Assembly: GCF_000699445.3 (NCBI RefSeq)
Contig: NC_067195.1
Span: forward strand, 53,238,465-53,302,464
Direction of reading: 5' to 3'
DNA length: 64,000 nucleotides
From: Schistosoma haematobium
Taxonomy: Eukaryota > Platyhelminthes > Trematoda > Strigeidida > Schistosomatidae
The position numbers and the translations under genes are program-made. Position 1 is the first letter of the stretch. Every line of letters starts with the position of its first letter. This document shows positions 34,615-45,200 of this stretch, piece after piece. The notes under the pieces were generated by a model. The model saw nothing but the letters and a program-made list of their open reading frames with translations. It had not been told where the DNA came from and did no database searches.

Positions 34615-34787
34615 ATTGGGTAGATTGTTATTAATAAAAAGTAATATATTTGTAATATCCTATCAATTAGAGGAATTAGATTTTCTGACGTTTTGTAACT
34701 CAGTGTAAACCACTTCTTCAAAGAATAAAAGAAGTGGCTTACACTGAGTCACGAAACGTCGGAAAATCTATTTTTTCTATTCATTAT
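34615..34787. repeat. Foldback repeat F, short copy with 41-bp hairpin arms
   Basis: 34678-34718 and 34729-34769 pair as a hairpin at 37 of 41 positions with a 10-nt loop. The arms carry the GAAGTGG...CACGAAACGTC motif of repeat F. The four mismatches are all transitions. Flanks match the end of repeat F (TAATATATTTGTAAT). Confidence 0.65.
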
Positions 34788-36179
34788 TTGTAGTTCAAAC
34801 TTACGTTACAAATTACTGAATTCACAGCAATGTTACATAATTTATATCTTATATATTCAATAGCTTATCGGTTTGTTTTAGTCTGGTTTTCCTATCTATC
34901 TATAATTTTTGTACTATGTAAATAACATTCTCTTTAAAGAACTTGTAACTTAGCTTTTGATTAACTTCAGCATCGGTTGTATATTATTCTGATACCATCA
35001 AATGAAACACTTTGAACTATGAATAATATTATTCTTAAAGCTTCTGCTTAATGTTTAGTCTGTTATATAAAGATAAACTGCCCCACATATTCATTTCTCT
35101 ATTTACAATGCTTATATTTTTTTATATCTATAGTCTATGATCTTCAACCGTATTACATAGTACCGTCTTTATAGATCATTGACATTCTCTCACACCTTCC
35201 ACATTTAGAACTGCCCTGATTTCCAGTCACACATTTCACAAAAGTCATGAGGAGTAAAAAATCTGTAACGAAATACGACATTTCTCATGTCGAAGACGCA
35301 TAAATCAAAGCTGATAATTGTGACAAGTAATTTGAATACATTGTTAAACATAACACTGTTTTGAATCAGTAAGTTCACTTTTCCAATATACACAAACACA
35401 TACATGACCTTCATACACTTTGTGGATTATCTACAATAATATCACTGTATACATGCTGTCGTCTTAAACGTATGGATCATCTATATTTACAATCAGATCT
35501 GGAAAGCTTGAGTTTACTCTCGTGTATAGACGTAAGAGCATACTGCTATGAATCCTCATATTGAGTAGGAATAAATCTTCAACTTCCACAAGTTTCCAAC
35601 ATTTAGTCAACTGGTATTAGTCCATGAGATGTATTTTAGTAAATAGTCAAAGTTTGTGTTTGATCGGTTATTTTGTCATATTTTCAAATAACGAAAGAGA
35701 CCCGTTATATTATCGAAGAATAAGAACAGTCCAGCAAAATTTATCTTCAACGATTTCATTTAAGCTGTACAGTCGTAGTTATAATGAATTTATTTGCTAA
35801 ATATATTAGTATACAATAAAACAGAAGTCATGATTTATCAAATAACCTGAAGTGGTATATTATCATAAACTGGTTTTCGAAAATCAAAAATTGAAAGGAA
35901 GTTATGTAATAATTGGCCAGTGAGAAATGTTAATGTGAGGATAATTGTCCTCTTGATACCTACTAAGAACAGAATAAGCTAAAGCTGTAATAACAATCAA
36001 TTAATATCTGTGAAAATTATTGAAAGGGTGTAGAAACAATAAAAAACGACAGATTATGGAAGAAAGAAAGGAAGATCAAGACCGTGAAAGAATAAGGGAC
36101 TAAACATACTGTTATGGTACGCAAAAGCTAGGCTAGAACTAGCGGATAACTATAGCTTTCGCTGCACATAAGTTTTCAT
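34788..36179. other. AT-rich sequence, nothing recognised
   Basis: No supported feature. Confidence 0.45.
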
Positions 36180-36790
36180 TTGCATTCCTCTTGAACTGAT
36201 TCTTCTGACTATGTATATGAGTTTGAGTGTTCTAGTAAAGTGAAGTAACCAGAATTAACTTGATGCTCTTAAATTTAACTGTTGACTGACTTTTGTAGTT
36301 CTTTGAAAAGCCAGTCGCAATAATTTTCAGAGGAGTGTTTCGAAAAACTCGATTCGTGTGGCCAATACAACCTGCTCCATATGCGCAAGTAAACCGATAG
36401 ATCCCCATTGATTTGGCCTAAGTGGGAGCTTATTCTTCATATAACTACAAATCACAGTCTCAAAAGAGAAGATAATGCAAAGTTTAGACGAATAGAACGC
36501 TTTTTTCAGAGATTTCAAAAGCCCGGTTTCAGAATTTTTGCCGCAGTATCTCCTTTAAATTGAATGTTCATGGAGAAAATCCTCTTTGGTACTATGGATA
36601 CTCTTTCACGTTGTTGTTTTGGTTGAAAATTTTTCACAATGAATCTAGGTGGATGTCCACTGTTGATCAATATCTGCTATAATTTATCAAGTCCGACATC
36701 GACTGTATCCCCAGTACTGATTCGTCTAGCCCACGTGCGGAGAGAATGACTCAAGGTTTCCTTTTGCTTCGGCATTACCACAACTGAACC
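36180..36790 (-). mobile_element. Penelope-like element remnant (connector plus GIY-YIG)
   Basis: On the minus strand, several broken frames match the PLE C-terminal half in order: ETLSHSLRTWARR, NSGHPPRFIVKN, the connector IQFKGDTAAKIL, and FTCAYGAGCIGHTNR (36393-36353), a GIY-YIG motif with the upstream Cys/Tyr signature. The same order is seen at 23.0-24.4 kb, but the sequence is clearly different, so this is another PLE subfamily. Stops and shifts are numerous. Confidence 0.55.
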
Positions 36791-37954
36791 ATACGCTCTT
36801 ATAAAAGCCAAGGATATAACTTAATTAGCCATTTATGAATGTTAAATATAGCTTATAAGTTGTGTTATTGACCGATCAGTGGGAAATGATGCTAAGTTGA
36901 GCAATATTCAGCTGTTTATCAATGTAAATAAAAACTTTAAAAATCAATGTACTAAGACATAGTTTCGACGTTTTTTAGGCATAAAAATAAGTTTTTATCC
37001 ATAATCTTTCCATTCATTCTCATACGCTTAGTTATATCACTTAAGCAGCTGGATTATCAGCTCAAGTTAGAAATGGAGGTTTGTTCATTCTTGATCATTT
37101 AAAGCTCCATATTGTTTAGGTGCATATTACGTTATTATAGGTTTAAATAGTAAATCGTAGATCACTAAGGTGATCAGCTAAAGTCAACCTAAAATAATCT
37201 GATTTAAAAATATTTATTCTATACATTGAACGGGTTGTAAACTGTTACCATCATTTTACTTAGATTCATTTGAAAATAAAATACTTTTAACCATTAGTGA
37301 ATTGTATTAGAGACATTTTAAAAACCCTAAAGTTTAAACACATAGTTGTTTTACGCAAATAAATACTGTATTAATGTTATTGTTTAACTATTGTTATTAG
37401 AAAACTGAATAGTATAGTGCAATAAATTAAGTTCAAATGATTTATTAGGTAGTTCAGTAATTTTAAAGGAAGAATAAAACATATCCGATATAGTGGAGAT
37501 GGTGAAACAAAAACATATCTCTTAATATCGATCGATTATTACAAAAAGCATTTCTACCAAATTAGCAACATAATGAAAAACAACAAAGACAACATCAATA
37601 ACACCAACAACTGATAAACGTACTACTGAAGAAAACAAAACATTTTGAAACAGTGATAATTTTTTTGTTTCTTTTTGATTATTTCTCTTTTTGGTTTAGA
37701 TATAAATAAAAATTTGACATTTTTTTGTTGTTGTTAAGTTAATGTATTACATAGTTTATTGAATGAAATAAATGTCAATATTTATTTTTGCACTTTCAGA
37801 ATTCTTTTCTACCGTTGGTTTAGTTAGTTTACAAAAACATGACAGGATATAATTTAAAAATCTATAATGCCTACTTTGGTAAGTTATGCTAATTTATTAT
37901 GTTAAGCACTTTATATTTTAGTGTTCTTGTGTATTATAGGTGGTATAGAGTTCA
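36791..37954. other. AT-rich sequence, nothing recognised
   Basis: No supported feature. Confidence 0.45.
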
Positions 37955-38285
37955 GACTTACTAACTCACGCTTGTTATCCCTCGTAGAGGAGGATAGACC
38001 GCCAGCAGCACTCCTTATCCAACGCTGTCCTGGACAATCCTTTCCAGTTGTTTCCAGATTCTATTCATTCTTTCCATGTTTGCTTTTAATTCTCAGCGCA
38101 GTGTGTGTTCTTTGACCTTGTTCTTTTCGGTTTCCTTTCAGGATTCCAGGTTAGGACTTGCATCGTTGATGCAGTTTGGTTTCCTCAACATGTGTCCTAT
38201 CCACTTCCAACGTCTTTTCTTGATTTCCTCCTCAGATAGAAGTTGATTTGTCCTCTCTGACAGTAGGCTGTTACCAGAACTTCCA
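37955..38285 (-). mobile_element. 5'-truncated RTE 3' end
   Basis: Minus-strand C-terminal fragment ([22 protein letters not shown] on one frame, then shifts) with a degraded CTTACTAACT 3' tail at the left. It is closer to the 15.9-kb copy than to copies 1-3. Target-site duplications were not recognised. Confidence 0.7.
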
Positions 38286-38539
38286 ACAGAGCGTTTAAAA
38301 CCCACGTTGTTCCCTCTGAACATAAATGAAATCTTTATTTAACTATTTTTATCAAATCGCGCTCCTGAATAGTTTAAACTTTGGAAACACAAGATTCTTG
38401 ATGAAACATACTAATAATTATCAACAAGTAAAAAAGTTTATTTATGAAACTTTCTGAAAATAACCAACTAAAAATCATCACACAAAACCTACAATGTTGT
38501 AAGGTTGTTAGAACTGACATCCGGATTGTATGGTTCATG

Positions 38540-38770
38540 TGTATTTTAGTGATTTAGAAACAGACTCTTTGGGAACTCATCGGCTAGATGGATTTAAACC
38601 AGTAATTACGTTCACACCGTGACTCTAGAACCCTGTACCTTTCGCTTCAAACGACCAACAAATTATTCACTTAGCTACTAATTACAGACAGCCACTGGCT
38701 TATGCAACTGGGTGAATTTTAACTCACTTTTATTGGTTGTTTTCAATACTATATTAAACACGAAATATTT
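38540..38770 (-). repeat. Type-B hammerhead SINE, strongly decayed
   Basis: The order of family landmarks is kept (degenerate CCGATGAG core, CCTTTCGCTTCAAAC, TTATTCACTTAGCTACT, then TTATTGGTTGTTTT as at 26050), but the ribozyme is not functional. Confidence 0.45.
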
Positions 38771-39182
38771 CTTAAATCAATTGATGACTGAGAGGTAACT
38801 TGTATAATCTTTTCTCTGCCATAGTGATAACAAACTTCCATTCAGTAACGTTTTTACATAATTATTCATCACTTTGATTCTAATGATTTAGAAAGAGTCA
38901 TATTCATTGTCTTTAAACTGAGTTATGTAAAGATTGCTTCACCCAGTTGCACCCAGATCTTGAACAGTACAATTTGTGTTACATTATTTCTTCTTTTGAA
39001 GCTATTGATAGCTTAGTAGTTAATCCAAATAAATAAAATGAAAGATCATCTAAACCAAAATCTGAATTTATAATAAATAAATCTATCCTTCCAATGGTTA
39101 CTTCTTTATACTTAATAAGACAAATATAAATATACTATAGACATGATGTACCAAGAAAATAGTCCTAAATGAAAAAAAGAAA
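38771..39182. other. AT-rich sequence, nothing recognised
   Basis: No supported feature. Confidence 0.4.
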
Positions 39183-39357
39183 ATCTAGTGAAATTGTGGT
39201 GCGTGCTACTTATATTGATATAAGTAGTATATGACGCGAGTCAGGGAATGTAATTTCTGGCAGCAGAAGAAGGAATAGTGGGAATAGAAAGCAATTAGTA
39301 TGGAAATGCACGAACAATGAAGTTCGAGACAATTATTGAACATTTTGCAAATTAGGT
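39183..39357 (-). repeat. Interspersed repeat E (LTR-like), copy 2
   Basis: Inverted relative to 2357-2525, with the same palindromic CTACTTATATTGATATAAGTAG end and CTGGCAGCAGAAG core. Confidence 0.5.
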
Positions 39358-39667
39358 ATTATAATATGGTTTTTCCATTTTACCAAGTAACTCTGTAATG
39401 TTGTTTAAATATAACTCGTTTGTCACTCACCTGTGTTCTCCTTCACTACAAAATAACAAGTCCATATTCAGTTATTACCGATATTCTCTTATTTATTATG
39501 TGTATACTCATATATTTTCATGTATAAGGGCTAATGGTACTATCTAGAGCTGGTTACTAACACTAAACCATATAATGCTGATTATCGTAAGTGGTGTATT
39601 AGCCCATAAACAAGCACTGCTTAATTATAAAACAATTAACAATGAAAAACAATAACATCACAGTGGA

Positions 39668-40170
39668 ATTTTTATTTATTTATTTCAACACATAAATATT
39701 GGTACAAGAGGGCACCAAATATATAAGCGCCACACCATATTTGTGTGTGTGTGGGCTGTAATACTGCCCGGGTGCCCAGACCGAAGCAGGTGGTTATCTT
39801 AGGGGCCACACGGAGCCTTTGACCTAAAGGTCTGATCCACAAGGCATTGGAGCATCGTGAGGAGATGCAGTCCCATGGAAGCCGGTGACCAACGACTGGT
39901 CCATACGCCATTTGTTCCCTTAGGATACTGGAGCCCATGTGCACCATTGGTTTGGAATCAGGGTTTTCCAACTCCCCTAAGTGGACTCTTCGTGTCCACC
40001 AACCCGGTTAAAGCGCCGGACGTTCGCTTTTCGTCCTCTCAATTTCGTAAACAACACCCCCCACGAGAAGGTAGTGAGTAGGACTTCCCTGGCAGAGGCT
40101 GTATACGCGTGGCCGTGTGAGGGAGAGTTGACTCTCCCCACTCTCAGCCATACCAGTGCATTTGATATAA
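39668..40170 (-). mobile_element. Retroposon family C, copy 1
   Basis: A unit of about 500 bp, sense strand minus, ending in a (TTTA)n tail at 39668-39690 on the plus strand. It is also found at 43498-44020 and, 5'-truncated, at 47062-47212. Variable 5' truncation and an A-rich tail indicate retroposition. No recognised protein domain; the ~99-codon ORF is not conserved in the second copy. Relatively GC-rich. Confidence 0.6.
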
Positions 40171-41150
40171 TTAATTTACCCGTACATGTTGAATTATTCG
40201 TTATAGTAAAAAATGATCATGTTGTGTTATCAGTTAATGTTATCACATCATAGAGTTTTCATCACGAACGGACATCAACTTTAGTAACAATGAATCATTG
40301 ATAGCTTTGTGTGTATGTGCTTAAGAAAGTTAAGGATGAGATTAAGAGTTAGGAATCAGTGTAGGATAATTTTATCCAACCATACAAACACCATTAACAT
40401 TCCATCTAATCACAACAAATACTCTAACATACAATCTGTATCAGAAGGTATTTCTTGTAATGTGGATTAAATATCATGTTATATTCATCGTTTGGTTGCA
40501 TACTAAACATCAAACATTTTCAGAACCAAATATTGCCAAATTTCACTTAGTTTCTAATAACATACAAGCTATCCTTCGATATGCTTTCAATACCGCGCAA
40601 AAGTATGTTAGATGTCATCTTAATTTTGATTGGTTGGCTTAAAGGTGTCAGTATAGTCTAATTTTACCGTAGATACAATCGGGGTGTGAACTTATAGGAT
40701 TAATAACTGACCATAGAGTTCTCTATGATCATTACACCCTATCACTCTTCTTTTCCTTCATAGCCCAGTCAATGAATTTCTCTTAATGAGTTCATTTTCA
40801 AAGCTGTACAGTCATTGTTACATATCTTTCTTAAACTATAAGTCTAAAATCAATTTTTATGTTTGTCAGCATATGAATATAGTGAAGTGTGGTCGTTGAA
40901 ATTGAGTACATAGTTACCGCAGGGGAAATTTATGAAACTTAAGAAACAATAATAACTCATTATGATTTGGAGTGATCAAGATAATTGCACGTTCGTGTGC
41001 GATTGACTTTGTGTTTATATATAGTTAGCACAACTAATAAAGTTCAACAAAGCTACATTTGGTTGTTTGAGCGAAATCCGAAACGTAATGACTGCTAGCT
41101 TTTCTACCTTCTGTAAAGCTTGGCGGAATTTTCCATTATTCATTTCTTAA
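40171..41150. other. AT-rich sequence, nothing recognised
   Basis: No supported feature. Confidence 0.4.
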
Positions 41151-41151
41151 G

Positions 41152-41297
41152 ATGCTTAAACATGTATTTTATTCAACCGAACATTGGATAAAACGCGTTG
41201 TGAAACGTTGGTTACAAGAAATACTAACTACTTCTGATGTGGTTCTATCTGAAGGTAATATAAAAGCTCTCGTAGAAAAATGCTCTATAGCCTGGAA
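41152..41297 (+). CDS. Possible orphan exon, function unknown
   Basis: About 49 open codons starting MLKHVFYSTEHWIKRVVKRW and ending at ...SIAWK, immediately preceded by TTTCTTAAG (acceptor-like) and followed by GTGAGT (donor-like). It does not match the DEPDC5 sequence expected just before the exon at 42142, so if real it belongs to another transcript or a lineage-specific part. The coding-like composition and both splice signals are the only support. Confidence 0.2.
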
Positions 41298-41792
41298 AGT
41301 GAGTTTTTACATTGGAGATCTTTTAATCCCACAGAGAATAAACCAGTTCCTAACCTGTAAAACTTCATAAGCTCTATTATAAGTGAATACTGTTTTATAA
41401 TTAGATGGAAAGTCATTTGAAGTATACTTAGGCCAAAAACCGTATCAAACAAATACTTTGCCCCATTCTGTTTATACCATATATACTTCATTTGTCTAGT
41501 TATTTCAAGTAACTTTTCGATCTACTAATAAGTAGTCTAACGTAATTTATTAAAACAAAATAGACATTTCTGTGGTGTAATTATAAATCCTTGCCATATG
41601 AAATTGACGTTGTTAATTTTTACACTGATACCTTGAAACGTATGTTACATTAAAGTAAAGAAAACTGTCTTTATGACATTTGATGGGACAGATAAAGAGC
41701 CGAATCTTAGAAAGCTAGGTAAATCTCACATCTTGTTGAATAATGTAGTGTTTTAACGTATCTATACTACTGACAAACAATATTGTGACTAA

Positions 41793-42020
41793 CGTCCTGG
41801 TATAAGACTCCTCAGCAGTGCACGTTCATGATCCCTCACACGGAGTTCGAACCCAGGGCCGTCAATCTTCCACGCGGACGCCCAACCTCTAGACCGCTAA
41901 ACCGTCATTTAACGGTATTAATGTTTAAATTCAACCAATCCACGAAATAGCACGACCATCTTCCATTGTTTTAGGTAGATACCTTTCTCTACTTGACACG
42001 AATCTACTCCACTGGTCATG
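41793..42020 (-). mobile_element. Type-A SINE head, minus strand
   Basis: Contains part of the ribozyme's first strand (CTCCTCAGCAGTGC on +), a tRNA-like B box (GAGTTCGAACCCAGG) and A-box region, and the leader ending CCACTGGTCATGGC. The tail and the GAAA strand are missing. Confidence 0.55.
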
Positions 42021-42141
42021 GCTTCATTCATTTATTGAATAGAACAATATTCGATCAAGTTTTTCGTTCTTTTTGTCAACAAAATTTACCTCTTTTTTAC
42101 AATACAAATCATTTAATTAAAATATTATTTATTATATATAG

Positions 42142-42275
42142 TTTATTCGGGATATAATATTGATCGAAATTTTGATCGTACTGGTAAACTTCTATTTGTA
42201 ATTACACCAGGTTCTGGTGTCTATCATGTCAATGAAAATCTTTTATTGTTAACAAAAAACGAGTTCTTGATTTAG
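42142..42275 (+). CDS. DEPDC5: DEPDC5 exon a
   Basis: Acceptor TATATAG ends at 42141; donor GTGAGT starts at 42276. Encodes [20 protein letters not shown] and on to LLLLTK. The last ten codons need one more base: the family-expected KRVLDLG appears only in the next frame, after a run of six A (42254-42259). As written the exon ends in TAG. The flanking conservation on both sides makes a sequencing or assembly indel more likely than a real stop. Confidence 0.8.
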
Positions 42276-45200
42276 GTGAGTAGAAAATATTTTTATGTAT
42301 CTACATTTTCCCCGTCACCCCCTCCTCCCGTAGTTCTCTTGCCTACCAGAATTTTGACTTGATTAACTCCTAGGTTGAACTAGTGTTATTTGATTTTCCA
42401 ACTGTTTTGATTGTCAAGTTTCTCTCTAAAAGTGAATTCGTTATCATTGTCTAGGTTTACATCAATTTAATATGTGTTAGTGTACGTCTTATACATACCT
42501 CTCAATCGTTGTTACTTACTTATGTACACGTGCTAGCCCTCGTGGAGCATAGGCCGTCTACCAGTGTTCTCAATGTTTAATTCTGTTTCAGCATATAAGT
42601 AGGCTAAAAAAAAAAGAGTAGCTAAATCAAGACGTGGAATTAATCCATGATGTTATTGATTACTGATGTGAGCCATGTTGATTGACATACAATAATCGGT
42701 ACGCGATAATCATAATTAATGGTGGAAGTGTTGTAACGTGTGAGACTGCAGGTTTTGATATGCAGCGTTTTATCGATCAGAATCAGTGACACAGAAAACA
42801 CGTAGTAGACGACCTAGTGCCCTGATTGGTCCCGCTTCTCTGTCTAGCCCAGCCAGTTGAGTCTAGAACGCAAGTCACAGCCTCTGAGTTATGAATCATT
42901 ATATTTCAGCCATACTCTATTTATATACCAAACAAACAAACCACATCGTACCATAAAATAGAAAGCAACATTTACACAATATTTAACAAGTGAAACAAAT
43001 ATCGACCAATAGGGAGTGTATATTTAACGTCCAAGGACACCATTCGACTTAACACGATAATTATTGGTATATTCCTCTGCATACCTAACAGGAAGACACT
43101 GAGTAACATAACTCCTATCAAATGTTATCATTTTTCTATCCACTTACTTATTCGGAGCCTTTACGTTATCTTATACTTTCTGTTCCTTTGTTTCATTTCT
43201 GTTTTAACCACTTACTTAATATTTAGTTACTTTCTGTTATTAACCCGAACCATCTGTTTTTAGTGGCCCTTATATCTAATTCCAATTAGATCGTATGATG
43301 TTTGTTATCGAACTTTACATACCATCAACCCTCGTATATAATTATCGACTTAAATCACGCTAGTGAATAACGGAATTAAATAAATCAAATAGGAGAATGA
43401 ATTTTGAATACGTATATTTCATACAATCGTTGATCTAGACAGACAGTTAGGGAAACGGACTGAAGGAAGTGAAGAGGAGAGAGCGAAACGACACGACGTT
43501 TATTTATTTGTTTTGTTTTAACACATAAATATTGGTATAAAGGGTCACCGAATACATATGTGCCATATAAGTCACTTGATTTGTGTGAGGGTTGTGATAC
43601 TGCCCGGTGCCCAAACCAAACCAGACGGTTTTCTTAGGGGCCACACCCGGAGCCTTCGATCTGAAGGTCTGATCCACAAGGCAGTGGAGCAACGTCAGAA
43701 AATGCATTCCCATGGTGGCCGGTGACCAATGATTGGTTCATAGGCCATTTGTTCATTCAGAATACTGGAGCCCATGTGCACCATTGGTTTGGAATCAGAG
43801 TTTTCGAACTCCCTAGGTGGAATCTCCATATCTATCAACCTAGTTAAAGCACCGGACATTCTCTTTTCTTCCTCTCAATTTCGTAAACAACACCTCCGCC
43901 ACGAGAAGACAGTGAGTAGGACTTCTCTGGCAGAGGCTATATACGCGTGGCCATGTGAGAACATTTCTAGAGGGAGAGCGGACTCTGCCCATTCTCGGCC
44001 ATACTAGGTCATTTGGGAAGCGACACGACATTAGGCTCAATGGAGCAGGTAATTGAGCCAACTCATTTTGATTAATTATGAATCGATATTTATATTTAGA
44101 CAAAAATAAATTACAAACACATAATGATGAAAATAGGGTAATTAATTAGTTAATGAACTTCTTCAACTAATTCTATATGAATGAAAATTTACTTTGTCAT
44201 TAAGTAATCAAATTTCGTATTATGAAATAATTAATTTTTCACTATTTCATTATTACTTTCACGTAAATAATTTAAATAAATTAACATTCCATATCTTGTT
44301 TATCATGAATCTCCATGTATATTATTATTATTCTTCATTTCTGGAGTGTAGGTGTTGGAGTAGATTTAATCTGTTTGGCAGAACAACCTCTTCATGCAGT
44401 TCCATTGTTTAAAGTATGTTTATCATAAATTTATATTCAATAAAATATGTATATAAATTAATAAATGTTTATAGTTTCCATTTGTTCCTATTAAGAGTTG
44501 TCATTGATCAGTCTCTATTTTCACGTATATGCATCATGTGCAGATTGCTTCGCTAGAACATGCATCTTGATTTTCATCATTATTTGTAATGTTCAATATT
44601 CTAAATGCATGAATATTTTGACAGAATGTTTTTCTTCATGGACTGATATCGGATGTAAAAGGATTCTTCAATTAGAGAGCATCATATAATTTCTTTGTTT
44701 CAATTTCAAAACTCCTCATCAGTATAAACACATAACCTCACATGAATATTGAACCAGGGATTTTTAAATTTTAGTGGTTAGCAAAATAGCATTACCGTCA
44801 AGTCAGAATATTCATTCACAATATAGTGCGAAATAATGTTCTCTCAAGATTGTAGGTATTCCTAGTTCACAGTTGGCAGGTAGGACGAAACTGAGATCCA
44901 GTGTCTTTTGTTAACTTCCTCCGATCACCACTTAGCATTAAGATGTAGTATGTTCATACTATGTCGAATCACCTAATGTTTACGGTTTTATTTGGTAGAT
45001 AGAATCCAAAATGTACCAAAGTAATATGATATTTTATGATGTTTTTTCATCATCTTAGGTGATGTAAGTTGGCAAAAGCCAAGCGAGCTCTTCGAATCCG
45101 TGCTGAGATTTCGTCAGACACCAACCTTTTAGGGCTGATCAGACTTCCAAGATAAGTGAAGTTGTCAACGAGTTCGACTACTTCACTCCTTATCCTTAGT

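Noticed and set aside
39857..40253. Overlapping 74- and 90-codon ORFs in the GC-richer patch
   Set aside because: They lie within the family-C retroposon and are not conserved in its second copy.
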